Notes: generated from the letters alone by a model not told the origin. A stretch of 64,000 nucleotides of DNA from an uncultured Candidatus Melainabacteria bacterium (GCA_934692625.1 CAKUUC010000001.1:186001-250000); one strand, 5' to 3'; counted from the stretch's first letter, positions 1 to 9,378 are shown. Translations and numbers: made by a program.

Positions 1-342
1 ACAGTAAAAGATATTATTGGCACAAGTTGGTCGCTAGGTATCTTCCCTCAAGGTGGAACAAGACCTTATGGCAAGCTTGAAGGTATAAGAAAGGGCTTTG
101 TTGCGATTGCAAGAGCGGCAAAAGCGGACATTGTACCTGTTGCAATTGCTAATTGGGACGGATATCCGAAACTTAAACCTTTTACAAGACGAAATGTCAC
201 TATAAAGGTAGGGAAACCGATATCTTATAAGTTAAAAGAAGATGAAATTATTTATGAATGGAGTAAACAAATTTCAGAATTAGCTGACTATGAAAATTGT
301 GCACCTATTCCTGAATCCTACAAAGAAAAGATTGCAGGTTAA
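1..342 (+). CDS. plsC: 1-acyl-sn-glycerol-3-phosphate acyltransferase, C-terminal part (partial)
   Basis: Only the last 113 codons are in the window; the 5' part lies before base 1. The family transfers an acyl chain to lysophosphatidic acid to give phosphatidic acid at the inner face of the cytoplasmic membrane. The visible part starts near acyltransferase block III, read here as FPQGGTR (usual form FPEGTRS), followed by a segment like the family's block IV (VAIARAAKADIVPVAI). The substitution in block III, Q-G for the usual E, is odd and weakens the exact substrate assignment. The catalytic HX4D motif would be upstream and cannot be checked. A strong terminator follows 40 bases after the stop. 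Confidence 0.75.
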   Translation, partial: TVKDIIGTSWSLGIFPQGGTRPYGKLEGIRKGFVAIARAAKADIVPVAIANWDGYPKLKPFTRRNVTIKVGKPISYKLKEDEIIYEWSKQISELADYENCAPIPESYKEKIAG

Positions 343-381
343 TTGACTCTTTCATTGGTTTCAATTGAACAAAACAATAAT

Positions 382-410
382 AAAGCCCCTTTTCAGGGGC
401 TTTATTTATT
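382..410. terminator. Bidirectional rho-independent terminator
   Basis: A 9-bp stem (AAAGCCCCT / AGGGGCTTT, 382-390 and 395-403) with a TTTC loop is followed by a T-rich tract. The T-rich flanks on both sides suit it to end both the plsC transcript and the convergent minus-strand gene at 451. Confidence 0.85.
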
Positions 411-450
411 AAAGAAAGGAATTTTATTTTAATTCTTATAGTTTATAGAC

Positions 451-1554
451 TTAGATTTGGTTTAATTTGTCTAATGCTGCTTTAGCACCATCTGCTACAC
501 CTTTATCTGAGTCGTTAGCAGCAACTGTGAATACTGTAGTTAAGTCTTTCTTGTATTCAGGGCGTTGAATGTAACTTAATGCTTCGATTGCTGATGCTCT
601 AACCATTGGGTTAGGGTTGTCTTTTAAGTTGTCAACAACAGTTACCGCACCTGGTAATTCTGTCAATGGAACTGTTTTGTCAGACAATTTAGCAACTTCA
701 TCACCGTAAAGTTTTTGCATAATTGCTATTGTGAACAATGCAAAGCTTTTGTTTCTTTCAGCTTGTTCTTTTGGAGTGATAGTATTTGCTAATTGTTTTT
801 CAGCGTCTGTAACTTCTTGTCCTGCCATGATTTTATCTCTGGCTGCAATTTGTTCTTTTGTTGCATCTTGTAATGCACTTGAATCGTAATTAATAATATT
901 TGTTAATGCATCAAAAACTTTTGTATCAAGTAATTCTGTTGCTTTTTCAGGAGATTCTTTTACTAAATTAGCAATTTCTTCTAAACCTGCTTTTTGTGTT
1001 TCAAAATCTGGGTTTGATAATTTTGCAATGAAAGTATTCAAATCAACTTGAGGTTTTACTTGTTCAGGTTGAACAACTTCAGGTTTTTGTTCAGGAGCTT
1101 TAGGTGCTTCTGTAACTACTGGAGCCGGAACTTCTGGCGCTTTAGGAGCTTCTGCAACTTGAGGTGCTGCTGGTTGAACCGGTGCATTGTTGTTGATTTG
1201 TGCTGGTACAACTTGTTGCGTTGGTTGAGGAGCGGCTTGTGGCGCTACTGCTTGAGTTTGTGCCGGTGCTGGTGCCGGAGCAGGAACCGCTTGAGGTGCT
1301 TGTTGCGGCATTGGCGGATAATATACAGGTGCTTGAGCCTGTGGATATGTATAAACCGGTGTTTGTGGGTAATTATATGTCGGCATTGTTACCGGAGCAT
1401 ATTGTGGCTGCTGAGTTGCGCCTTGGTTGCCCACTGTAGGGTTATTGATTTCAATATTTACTGCGTTTAATTTTGGTTGTGGCTGTGCTTGTGGTGCTGG
1501 AACAAAAGCTTGTTGAACAACATAAGGAGCCATTGCACATGGAACTTGATTCAT
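451..1554 (-). CDS. Proline/glutamine-rich protein with C-terminal HEAT-like repeats, unknown function
   Basis: The 367-residue product has two parts. Residues 1 to about 165 are low complexity, rich in Pro, Gln, Ala and Tyr, and look disordered. From about 170 onward the sequence is helical with spaced hydrophobic positions, and the stretch around PNPMVRASAIEALSYI resembles a HEAT/PBS-type repeat, a scaffold for protein binding. There is no signal peptide or membrane segment, so it is probably cytoplasmic. It is monocistronic and divergent from the transketolase-ftsEX operon. I do not recognise a specific function; the HEAT assignment is by eye. Confidence 0.7.
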   Translation of the reverse strand: MNQVPCAMAPYVVQQAFVPAPQAQPQPKLNAVNIEINNPTVGNQGATQQPQYAPVTMPTYNYPQTPVYTYPQAQAPVYYPPMPQQAPQAVPAPAPAPAQTQAVAPQAAPQPTQQVVPAQINNNAPVQPAAPQVAEAPKAPEVPAPVVTEAPKAPEQKPEVVQPEQVKPQVDLNTFIAKLSNPDFETQKAGLEEIANLVKESPEKATELLDTKVFDALTNIINYDSSALQDATKEQIAARDKIMAGQEVTDAEKQLANTITPKEQAERNKSFALFTIAIMQKLYGDEVAKLSDKTVPLTELPGAVTVVDNLKDNPNPMVRASAIEALSYIQRPEYKKDLTTVFTVAANDSDKGVADGAKAALDKLNQI

Positions 1555-1728
1555 TTAAATTTCCTTTCCTTTTATAAAATTGAGTCTATTACTATTCTAC
1601 CGTTTAAATACACCTGAAGATAAAATATTGCTAAATTCTGAGTTTTTTTTAATAAAACTTTACAAAAAAAAATAAAAATCCGGATATACTTGCGTTTGAG
1701 CCTTCTTGTATTTTTAAGTTTATTAACA

Positions 1729-1758
1729 TTGGAAAGATTACTGTTTTTATGTTAAAAT
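1729..1758 (+). promoter_or_regulatory. Candidate sigma-70-type promoter for the transketolase-ftsEX operon
   Basis: A TTGGAA box (1729-1734) lies 18 bp before TAAAAT (1753-1758), about 55 bases before the start codon at 1814. The -10 matches 5 of 6 and the -35 matches 4 of 6 consensus bases. No other support. Confidence 0.4.
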
Positions 1759-1813
1759 CTCTGTTGTGAGGGATAATTAATCGTTGAAAGTATAGATATA
1801 CTTGAGGATATAG

Positions 1814-2779
1814 ATGAAGATAGATATTAAAAACAAAAATTCAATTAGAAAAGCATTCGGAAAAACTTTGGCAGAGTTAGGTTCTCTTAATGACAAAATT
1901 GTTGTCATGGATGCAGATTTGGCATGCTCGACACAAACAAAAATGTTTGGAGATAAATTCCCAGACAGATTTTTTGATTCAGGTATAGCAGAACAAGACA
2001 TGGTTGCAACAGCAGCCGGGCTCGCTTCTGAGGGTAAAATTCCATTTGTTGCTAGTTTTGCAATGTTTGCAACTGGTAGAACTTACGACCAAATCAGAAA
2101 CAGTGTTTGCTATCCAAAATTTAATGTAAAAATTATAGGTACACATGGCGGTATTACAGTTGGTGAAGATGGTGCAACTCACCAAGCGTTAGAAGATGTT
2201 GCATTGATGCGTAATATTCCGAACATGTCTGTCATTGTTCCTGCAGATTGTCGTGAATGTGAAGAAGTTATTAAATATGCTTCTTTGCATGAAGGTCCGA
2301 TGTATATAAGAATTGCAAGAAGTAATGTTGCTGATATATTTGATGAACATTATCATTTTGATTTCAAGAAAGCAACAGTGCTAGAAGAAGGTTCTGATAT
2401 TACGTTGGTGACAAATGGTGAAACTTTAGCAGAAGCATTATTGGCTGCCGAAAACTTGAAGAATGATGGAATCTCGATTGAAGTTATTAATGCTACCGTT
2501 GTTAAACCGCTAGATTGGCAAACAATTGTCGATAGTGCGAAAAAGACAAATTTAGTTATTACTGTTGAAAACCATTCCGTAATTGGAGGATTGGGTTCAG
2601 CGGTATGCGAGGCTTTGAGTGAAAAATATCCTGTCAAAGTTGTACGTATTGGTATTAATGACGAATTTGGTCAAAGTGGTAATTCAGATGCACTGATGGA
2701 ATATTACGGACTTGATGCAAACGGATTGACTAAACGCATTAAAACAATTTATCAAAAAAATATTATTACAAGGAAATAA
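1814..2779 (+). CDS. Transketolase, C-terminal subunit (split form)
   Basis: The 321-residue protein matches the pyrimidine-binding and C-terminal domains of transketolase, which moves two-carbon ketol units in the pentose phosphate pathway with thiamine diphosphate. Visible signs are the SGIAEQDMV segment with the cofactor-activating Glu at residue 60, and GTHGGITVGEDGATHQ at about 109-124. The diphosphate-binding N-terminal half is absent from this polypeptide, as in split archaeal and bacterial transketolases. In those the N-half gene usually sits next door; here the upstream neighbour is an unrelated minus-strand gene, so the partner must be elsewhere. GAGG precedes the ATG. It is the first gene of an operon, 3 bp from ftsE. 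A related 1-deoxyxylulose-5-phosphate synthase-like role is less likely. Confidence 0.85.
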   Translation: MKIDIKNKNSIRKAFGKTLAELGSLNDKIVVMDADLACSTQTKMFGDKFPDRFFDSGIAEQDMVATAAGLASEGKIPFVASFAMFATGRTYDQIRNSVCYPKFNVKIIGTHGGITVGEDGATHQALEDVALMRNIPNMSVIVPADCRECEEVIKYASLHEGPMYIRIARSNVADIFDEHYHFDFKKATVLEEGSDITLVTNGETLAEALLAAENLKNDGISIEVINATVVKPLDWQTIVDSAKKTNLVITVENHSVIGGLGSAVCEALSEKYPVKVVRIGINDEFGQSGNSDALMEYYGLDANGLTKRIKTIYQKNIITRK

Positions 2780-2782
2780 CAA

Positions 2783-3460
2783 ATGATTACATTTCAACAC
2801 GTAACAAAAAGATATAAAAATGACCATTTTGCCCTAAAAAATGTCGATTTAGAAATTCATTCGGGTGAGTTTGTATTTATCGTAGGTGCTTCAGGTGCCG
2901 GAAAATCAACATTAATGAAATTATTATATGCCGAAGAAAAACCAACAAACGGTATTATTTCGATTGGTGGTTTGAATATCGCAAATATTGCAAATAATAA
3001 AATTCCAAATTTAAGACGTTGCATGGGGATAGTCTTTCAGGATTATAAGTTATTACAAAATCAAACTGTATATGACAATGTTGCTTACGTTATTAGAACA
3101 ATGGGAATAAGCAGCAAAGAAATTGATGCAAGAGTTCATGGAGCGTTAAAAATAGTTGGTTTAACGGATAGATTAAGAGCAAAACCTTCTGAGCTTTCCG
3201 GCGGGGAACAGCAAAGAGTTGGTATTGCTAGAGCAATTGTTAATGGGCCTCCATTATTGATTGCAGATGAACCTACAGGAAATTTAGACCCTAAAAACTC
3301 AATGGAAATTATGCAAATCCTTGACCAAATTAATCAAAGGGGTATTACAGTTATTGTGTCAACACACGATAATGCAATGGTTGATTACTTCAGAAAAAGG
3401 GTAATTACACTTGATCAAGGACAGATAGTAAGAGATATACAAGCAGGTACTTATGAATAA
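2783..3460 (+). CDS. ftsE: Cell division ATP-binding protein FtsE
   Basis: FtsE is the ATPase of the FtsEX complex, which couples division to peptidoglycan hydrolase activation at the septum. The 225-residue product has Walker A GASGAGKST (35-43), Q-loop Gln 86, the ABC signature LSGGEQQRVG (138-147) and Walker B LLIADEPT (158-165), all in the usual order and length. The gene overlaps ftsX by 8 bp, the classic arrangement that separates FtsE from other ABC ATPases such as LolD. Confidence 0.93.
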   Translation: MITFQHVTKRYKNDHFALKNVDLEIHSGEFVFIVGASGAGKSTLMKLLYAEEKPTNGIISIGGLNIANIANNKIPNLRRCMGIVFQDYKLLQNQTVYDNVAYVIRTMGISSKEIDARVHGALKIVGLTDRLRAKPSELSGGEQQRVGIARAIVNGPPLLIADEPTGNLDPKNSMEIMQILDQINQRGITVIVSTHDNAMVDYFRKRVITLDQGQIVRDIQAGTYE

Positions 3461-4352
3461 AAATTTAAAAGCAAATGTAAAAAGTCAAATTCCAAAAGGC
3501 TGGTTGTGTGAGTTAAGAATACTTCACAGATTGGGTATGGAAACTTTGAGTGATATCATCAGAACCGGTTGGGTTAATGTCATTATTATTACAACAATGG
3601 CAGCAATTTTGATGATATTTGGAGCATGTTTTCGTACAGCGTTATCAATTTCAGCATTCTCTAAGGAATTTGGTAAGGCTTTAGAAATTTCCGTGTATTT
3701 GAAAGATAGTGCAGATCCTGCTAATGTAAAATCGGAAATCCAAAAATTTGACCATGTTGAAGATATAAAAATAATTACCAAAACAGAGTCTTGGAATAGA
3801 TTGAAAAACGAGATGTCTTTACCTAATATTGACAATCCTTTACCGGATACATTAAGGGTAAAAGTTGATACTCCGGAAAGTTTGCAGCCCGTTTTTGATG
3901 ATATAAAACAAATTCAAGCGGTTGAAGATATGTATTATGCAAAAGATTTAGCCAAGAAAATCGAATTGGTGAACCATGTTCTTAAAACGATAACGCTTGT
4001 TGTAATTGCGATTATGGGGTTACTGACAATTACGATTATTAATAATACAATTCAACTTGTAATTCAGTCAAGAAAAGATGAAATTGAGATTATGAGATTA
4101 ATGGGTGTAAGTAATTGGTATATCAGATTCCCGTTTATTATGCAGGGGGCGTTTTATGGATTTACTGGTTCTTTACTTGCTATGATTCCTTTGACTTATA
4201 TTCAAAACGGATTAGCAAATGTACACAAATTCTTCATGATTCCTGCGCCGGCTAATGCTCATGGGATTGTTCTTATTGTGATGTTCTCGATGAGTATCTT
4301 GTTTGGTGCTGTAGGTAGTTTTTGGTGCATTAAGAAACATCTTCAGGTGTAA
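3453..4352 (+). CDS. ftsX: Cell division protein FtsX
   Basis: FtsX is the membrane partner of FtsE and signals to periplasmic murein hydrolase activators through its large first external loop. The 299-residue protein has a cytoplasmic N-terminus, one membrane segment at about 43-65, an external domain of about 110 residues with the PDTLRVKV stretch typical of FtsX, then three further membrane segments, ending with the FtsX-type permease core. It starts inside ftsE, suggesting translational coupling. Amidases lie at 60695 and 63871, but whether they are its targets is unknown. Confidence 0.92.
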   Translation: MNKNLKANVKSQIPKGWLCELRILHRLGMETLSDIIRTGWVNVIIITTMAAILMIFGACFRTALSISAFSKEFGKALEISVYLKDSADPANVKSEIQKFDHVEDIKIITKTESWNRLKNEMSLPNIDNPLPDTLRVKVDTPESLQPVFDDIKQIQAVEDMYYAKDLAKKIELVNHVLKTITLVVIAIMGLLTITIINNTIQLVIQSRKDEIEIMRLMGVSNWYIRFPFIMQGAFYGFTGSLLAMIPLTYIQNGLANVHKFFMIPAPANAHGIVLIVMFSMSILFGAVGSFWCIKKHLQV

Positions 4353-4357
4353 AATTA

Positions 4358-5620
4358 ATGATAGATAATAATAATATAGTTTTAATCACAGACAGTGATA
4401 TCATTGCAAAATCAGTTCTAGCCAAACTGATTTTGTTGCGTGAAAATGATAAAATTTCTGTTTGCTCAGTTCATAACGCTAAATCTGTTATCAAAAATTC
4501 AACTTTTAGTGTTGCACTTTTGGTAAAAACTGCCGAGTATTCTGATGATGAAATTCTGAAAATTATAACTTCGATAAAATCTGTTAAAAACGATATTGAA
4601 ATATTATTGTTATTGCCTGAATATAATTCTGAAACTGTTATAAAAGCCTATGATTGTGGAATTTATGACTATTTATTATTTGATGCTTCAGAATCTGATT
4701 TCATGATAAAAACGGTTAATTGTTTTAAACAAAATATATTAAGGACAAAACTTTCTTATGATGAAAAGTTTTTAAATCAGTTGGGCGCAATTGATTCAAA
4801 AACGGGGTTATATCAATATAAGTATTTAAAAGAAATTTTTGTTGAATTGACAGATAATTTGAAAATTAAAAATGGTAGTTTTTCTGTTTTGACGCTTGAT
4901 GAGTCCGGTAAAACAAAAATTTCAACAAACAGACTTGCTCTTGCAATAAAATCTACACTTCGTCAAGATGATATTGCAGCAATTGCTCGTGGCGGAAAAT
5001 TCTATTTAATATTGCCAAATATTGATTTGATTAGCACAAAAGCGGTTTTACAAAAATTGCAAGATAAGATGGGTGAAAATTTCAAAATTCGGGCAGGCGT
5101 TTCGTTGATTGGCATTCAGTCTTTTGCAACATTGGAAAAACTTGCGCTTGATGGACTTACATCAGCAATACAAAATGATGTTATTGCGGTATGCTTAGAA
5201 CATAATATTGACGTGCAAAATTCGTGGTTGGATGAAGATGATAACGAGCAGTCAAATGTTAAAAGTTTCAAATTGTTCAAAAATGTCTTTAACAACAAGA
5301 TGAATAATGTTATTATTCCATTATTTTTCAGATATAAAAACGAATTTGAGGCTAAATTGACAAACACTGAGGTGAGTCAATATGCGAATGATATAGAGTG
5401 TGTTTTTAGCCTGAAAAACGAGAATCTACATAGTGAATTGACAATCAGATATAATGGTTTTGCAAAATTCAAGATAGAAATAACTCATACAGGACTTGAT
5501 AGTGCTGAAAATACAAAACTAGATGTACCATTAAGCAAACTTACCGATAAATTTTTAATCTCTTTATTAAAGCAATTAAAAAATGAGTATAAACAGTCAG
5601 CATACAAGAAAGGAAGTTAA
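4358..5620 (+). CDS. Degenerate receiver plus degenerate GGDEF protein, likely c-di-GMP receptor or scaffold
   Basis: The 420-residue protein has a CheY-like alpha/beta domain (about 5-125) in which the expected phospho-acceptor after the third strand is not Asp (SVALLVKT). It is followed by a GGDEF-like domain beginning at DSKTGLYQYKYL (146-157), the counterpart of DxLTGLxNRRxF. The catalytic GGDEF loop reads RGGKF (211-215) with the acidic residues lost, so cyclase activity is unlikely. Upstream at canonical spacing is RQDD (202-205), matching the RxxD c-di-GMP inhibitory site. About 130 C-terminal residues match nothing I know. The gene sits 5 bp after ftsX. That it binds c-di-GMP and relates to division is inference. 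Confidence 0.65.
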   Translation: MIDNNNIVLITDSDIIAKSVLAKLILLRENDKISVCSVHNAKSVIKNSTFSVALLVKTAEYSDDEILKIITSIKSVKNDIEILLLLPEYNSETVIKAYDCGIYDYLLFDASESDFMIKTVNCFKQNILRTKLSYDEKFLNQLGAIDSKTGLYQYKYLKEIFVELTDNLKIKNGSFSVLTLDESGKTKISTNRLALAIKSTLRQDDIAAIARGGKFYLILPNIDLISTKAVLQKLQDKMGENFKIRAGVSLIGIQSFATLEKLALDGLTSAIQNDVIAVCLEHNIDVQNSWLDEDDNEQSNVKSFKLFKNVFNNKMNNVIIPLFFRYKNEFEAKLTNTEVSQYANDIECVFSLKNENLHSELTIRYNGFAKFKIEITHTGLDSAENTKLDVPLSKLTDKFLISLLKQLKNEYKQSAYKKGS

Positions 5621-5621
5621 A

Positions 5622-6173
5622 ATGTTAAATATTGAAGATAGCGTTTTAGTTGTAATTGATATCCAAGACAGACTTGTTTTGGCATCAAAATATGGTGTTG
5701 ATGTTGCAAATGCAATGTCTAAGGCTGCACGTGCCGCATCAGTATTAGGTATTCCAACTGTTGTAACTGAGCAGTATCCGAAAGGTTTGGGTCACACAGT
5801 TCCACAATTGCAAGAATCATTAGATGAAAATTCCTTCATCACTGAAAAAGCAGCGTTTTCAGCAATGTTAGAACCTGAATTCGCTGAAAAAATTCAAGAA
5901 CTAAAAAATGCAGGTAAAAAACAAATCATAATTGGCGGTATTGAAACTCACATTTGTGTTTTGCAAACTGCTCACGACTTAATGAAAGAAGGTTTTGAAG
6001 TTTATGTATTAAAAGATGCTTGCGCTAGTAGAAATAAGGCTGAATATAAAACCGGTTTAGAACTTTTGAAACAGTATGGCGCAAAGATTACATGTCTTGA
6101 AATTACATTGTTCGAGTGGTTAAAAACATCAAAAAATCCTAAATTCAAAGAAGTTCAAGCATTGATTAAGTAG
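5622..6173 (+). CDS. Isochorismatase-family cysteine hydrolase
   Basis: The 183-residue product has the isochorismatase/nicotinamidase-like fold signature: the catalytic Asp in VLVVIDIQDRL near the N-terminus, and the nucleophilic Cys in GGIETHICVLQTA. It resembles the YcaC-type subgroup of cytoplasmic hydrolases, whose substrates are mostly unknown. The ATG at 5622 is chosen because AGGAAG lies 5 bases upstream; an in-frame ATG at 5583 would overlap the preceding gene and has a poorer site. It is the last gene of the operon, followed by a terminator. Confidence 0.85.
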   Translation: MLNIEDSVLVVIDIQDRLVLASKYGVDVANAMSKAARAASVLGIPTVVTEQYPKGLGHTVPQLQESLDENSFITEKAAFSAMLEPEFAEKIQELKNAGKKQIIIGGIETHICVLQTAHDLMKEGFEVYVLKDACASRNKAEYKTGLELLKQYGAKITCLEITLFEWLKTSKNPKFKEVQALIK

Positions 6174-6183
6174 TTATATCAAA

Positions 6184-6215
6184 AAGGCTTCCGTTATGTT
6201 CGGAAGTCTTTTTTT
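6184..6215. terminator. Terminator between convergent genes
   Basis: A 10-bp stem with one G-T pair (6184-6193 with 6201-6210, core CTTCCG/CGGAAG) and a TTATGTT loop is followed by a T-tract on the plus strand. The U32 gene stops at 6214, so it can serve both directions. Confidence 0.8.
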
Positions 6216-7983
6216 ATGGCATTTTTATAACCATTTCACAGTTTTTACAATCAAAACTGAGCGGATATTTAATCCCTTTTGCATTTTCCAGATATAATGG
6301 TTTGCAAGGTTTTCCGCATAAACCGGTTGCGAATTTCAGACAATGTTTTGTTCGCATAATTTCGGTTCCTGATTTTACATTACTTAACGTTTCCAAAGCA
6401 CGTTCTTTTACTTCAACTTTACATTCTTTATAAAATTTTTCTGCTTCGTCGTTAAAAATATTCAATTTGTAATCTGCGATTTTTTCCGGAAATTCTGCAT
6501 AACGAATAGGTTTTTGAACTTCTTTAGGGTAGTTTTTAAGTCTTTCAGTCATTAATTTATCCAGTAAATCCCTACGAAACTGGTTTATCGCCGATATTGG
6601 CATAAATGGAAGCTCTGTATTCGCTAGTTCAAATTTCTTAACATAAAAATCACTGTCACCTGTTTTTTGAAGTTGAGTTTTGAATGTTTCTGCCATTTTG
6701 CCTATATTTTTCGGTACTTCTCCAGTTGGTAGAGTTGCAAAAATCTTGTTATTATTTTCATCAATAAGTGTAATAACACCATTATCAACTATAATATTAA
6801 CTGCAATTTTTCTTGAAGTTTTAGTATTTGTCAATTTTTTGTCAAAACTACTATCAAAATTCCTGTATAGCATAGTTCCGGATTTTAATCCATTCATCGA
6901 ATTCGGGTAAACTTTATTTCCATCTACCTTATTAACTAAAAATCCACTCATTTCTCCATTTTGAATAAAACAGATTCCATCTTGTGGGTGAATGTCTGCA
7001 TCTATTTCAAAATATTTTGAAGTGATATGTTTTACTTTTCCTAGTTTTTCACCTCTTGATTTAGGGGATAAGAAGTTAAAACATTGTTCCCTATCGTTTA
7101 GAAAATATGATGTGTAACCACGGTTAAATGTTTTATCAACATTTGGCGTAAAATCACAGAAAATTCTACCAGAAGACGTCCTTTGAGCATACTTATTCAA
7201 AAGGTCATTATAGTATGCAGTTACATTACGTACATAGTTTATGTCTTTTAACCGTCCTTCTATTTTGAATGATTTAACACCTATAGTGACAAGTTTTTCC
7301 AGTTCATTTGATGCATTAAAATCTTTTAATGAAAGTAAATATTTATCTTTCAAAATGTATTTACCGTCCTTATCGACAAGAGAATAGCGCAATCTGCAAG
7401 GTTGAGCACATTCACCTCTATTTGCTGAACGACCACCGTTTGTATAAGAAAAATAACATTGCCCGCTATAAGATACGCACAATGCCCCGTGTACAAATGT
7501 TTCAATTTCACAAGTTGTATTATCACAAATTTCTTTAATCTGATTCAATGATAATTCTCTTGCTAAAATTACTCTAGAAAGCCCGATTTTATCAAAAAAC
7601 TTAACTTTTTCAAGGGTTCGATTGTTACATTGAGTACTAGCGTGAATTGGTATTGGTGGAATTTTACCATCTATTGATGCTTTAATTAAGCCCATATCTT
7701 GAACAATAATTGCATCAACCCCAATATTATATAGGTTTTTCACCAATTCTATCGCATTTGTTAACTCCGAATCGTTAAGAATTGTATTAATTGCAACGTG
7801 AACTTTTACATAAAATTTATGTGCGTAATTTACTAGTTTTTCTATGTCTTCCAATGTGTTTGGTGCATTTTTTCTTGCTCCAAATTCACACGCTCCGATA
7901 TAAACGGCGTCTGCACCACTATCTATTGCCGCAATTCCTGTTTCTAAATTTTTTGCCGGTGCTAATAATTCTACTATTTTCAT
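6214..7983 (-). CDS. U32 family peptidase / RlhA-type 23S rRNA hydroxylation protein
   Basis: The 589-residue protein has the U32 domain: LLAPAKNLETG at the N-terminus, a TIM-barrel-like body, and the family signature ETFVHGALCVSYSGQC. Cys169, Cys176, Cys192 and Cys196 fit the four-cysteine iron-sulfur site known in this family. Family members include proteins annotated as collagenases, tRNA-hydroxylation TrhP and the 23S rRNA hydroxylation enzyme RlhA; RNA modification is the better-supported role for housekeeping members, but which RNA cannot be told here. The C-terminal tail carries additional cysteines (GLCGKPC, CKNC) that might bind metal. It is divergent from rimO, 90 bp away. Confidence 0.85.
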   Translation of the reverse strand: MKIVELLAPAKNLETGIAAIDSGADAVYIGACEFGARKNAPNTLEDIEKLVNYAHKFYVKVHVAINTILNDSELTNAIELVKNLYNIGVDAIIVQDMGLIKASIDGKIPPIPIHASTQCNNRTLEKVKFFDKIGLSRVILARELSLNQIKEICDNTTCEIETFVHGALCVSYSGQCYFSYTNGGRSANRGECAQPCRLRYSLVDKDGKYILKDKYLLSLKDFNASNELEKLVTIGVKSFKIEGRLKDINYVRNVTAYYNDLLNKYAQRTSSGRIFCDFTPNVDKTFNRGYTSYFLNDREQCFNFLSPKSRGEKLGKVKHITSKYFEIDADIHPQDGICFIQNGEMSGFLVNKVDGNKVYPNSMNGLKSGTMLYRNFDSSFDKKLTNTKTSRKIAVNIIVDNGVITLIDENNNKIFATLPTGEVPKNIGKMAETFKTQLQKTGDSDFYVKKFELANTELPFMPISAINQFRRDLLDKLMTERLKNYPKEVQKPIRYAEFPEKIADYKLNIFNDEAEKFYKECKVEVKERALETLSNVKSGTEIMRTKHCLKFATGLCGKPCKPLYLENAKGIKYPLSFDCKNCEMVIKMP

Positions 7984-8073
7984 AAGCCTATTTTATAACA
8001 AAATTATCAATAAAATTTAATAATTGGCATAATTTTTACAATTAATGTTAAAATTGAACTAAAAGGAAGACTA

Positions 8074-9378
8074 ATGAAAATAGCGTTAATAAATCATGGC
8101 TGTGCCAAAAATCTTGTAGATGCAGAATTAATATTAGGTATGTTAGCGGATAAAGGACATACTATTACACTTGATGAAACCGATGCCGATATTGTTATTG
8201 TGAATACGTGTTCGTTTATTCATGACGCGGAACAAGAATCTGTACAGAGTATTTTACAAATGATAGATAGTGGCAAAAAAGTTATTGTTGCCGGTTGTTT
8301 ATCTCAAAAACATGACAAAGATTTAAAAGAAGCGATTCCGGAACTATCTGGAATGATAGGAACTTCTAATCTGAATGATATTATTAAAATTGTTGATGAT
8401 ATTGAACATGGCAGTGAATATTCAGCAAAAATTGATGATAATCCGATTTCGCATTATCCTGAAAATATTGAACGTCAGCAAATTACTGTTGGAGCAAGTT
8501 CATATTTGAAAATTGGTGAAGGTTGTAATTACAGTTGCGGTTATTGTATTATTCCTAAACTCAGAGGAAAATATGTATCCAGACCTATTGAAAATATCGT
8601 AAAAGAAGCCAATGAACTTGTAGCAAAAGGCGTTACAGAGATTATTTTAATAGCACAAGATACTTCATCTTATGGCATAGATTTGTACAAAAAACAGATG
8701 TTGCCGGAGTTATTGAGAAAATTAAATAAAATTGATAATTTAAGTTGGATAAGGATTATGTATGCTTATCCGACACAAATGACAGATGAATTGATTGATG
8801 CGATTGCAACACTTGATAAAGTTGTAAAATATGTTGATATTCCGTTGCAACACTCACACCCTGCGGTTTTGGAAAGAATGAAACGTCCTGTTATGGATTA
8901 TAAAGTTTTGGTTCAAAAAATTCGTGATAGAATTCCAAATGTTTCTGTTAGAACCTCCTTAATCGTTGGCTATCCTGGGGAAACAGAGGAAGAATTTGAA
9001 CATTTATATAATTTTGTTAAAGATGTGAAATTCGATAGAATGGGGGCATTTGAGTATTCTCGTGAAAAAGGAACATATTCTGACAAATTAAAGGGGCATG
9101 TTTCAGCAAAAATAAAAAAAGAACGTAGAAACAGATTGATGGAGTTACAACAGCAAATATCACTTGAAAATAATCAAAAATATATTGGGCAAACCTTGCC
9201 GTGCATTGTTGAAGGTTATACCGATGATGGAGTTATAATTCTTCGTTCTGAACATGATGCGCCTGAGATTGATGGAGTTGTTTATGCCACATCTGATAGA
9301 CAGGTTGTTCCGGGGGATATTGAAAATGTTCAAATAACCAGAGCAGATGAGTATGATTTGTTTGGTGAAATTTTATAG
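8074..9378 (+). CDS. rimO: Ribosomal protein uS12 methylthiotransferase RimO
   Basis: RimO adds a methylthio group to the conserved Asp of ribosomal protein S12 using two iron-sulfur clusters and SAM. The 434-residue product shows the N-terminal MTTase cysteines Cys10, Cys46 and Cys75, the radical-SAM CxxxCxxC at 151-158 (GCNYSCGYC), and a C-terminal TRAM-like domain. The start HGCAKNLVDAE resembles RimO rather than MiaB. AAAGGAAG precedes the ATG. It lies 15 bp before a flippase gene and probably shares its transcript. Confidence 0.93.
   Translation: MKIALINHGCAKNLVDAELILGMLADKGHTITLDETDADIVIVNTCSFIHDAEQESVQSILQMIDSGKKVIVAGCLSQKHDKDLKEAIPELSGMIGTSNLNDIIKIVDDIEHGSEYSAKIDDNPISHYPENIERQQITVGASSYLKIGEGCNYSCGYCIIPKLRGKYVSRPIENIVKEANELVAKGVTEIILIAQDTSSYGIDLYKKQMLPELLRKLNKIDNLSWIRIMYAYPTQMTDELIDAIATLDKVVKYVDIPLQHSHPAVLERMKRPVMDYKVLVQKIRDRIPNVSVRTSLIVGYPGETEEEFEHLYNFVKDVKFDRMGAFEYSREKGTYSDKLKGHVSAKIKKERRNRLMELQQQISLENNQKYIGQTLPCIVEGYTDDGVIILRSEHDAPEIDGVVYATSDRQVVPGDIENVQITRADEYDLFGEIL

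Noticed and set aside
1048..1470. Plus-strand 140-residue open frame opposite the Pro/Gln-rich gene
   Set aside because: Cys/Arg/Leu-rich composition typical of the complement of a low-complexity repeat; the minus-strand gene has a clear HEAT-like domain.
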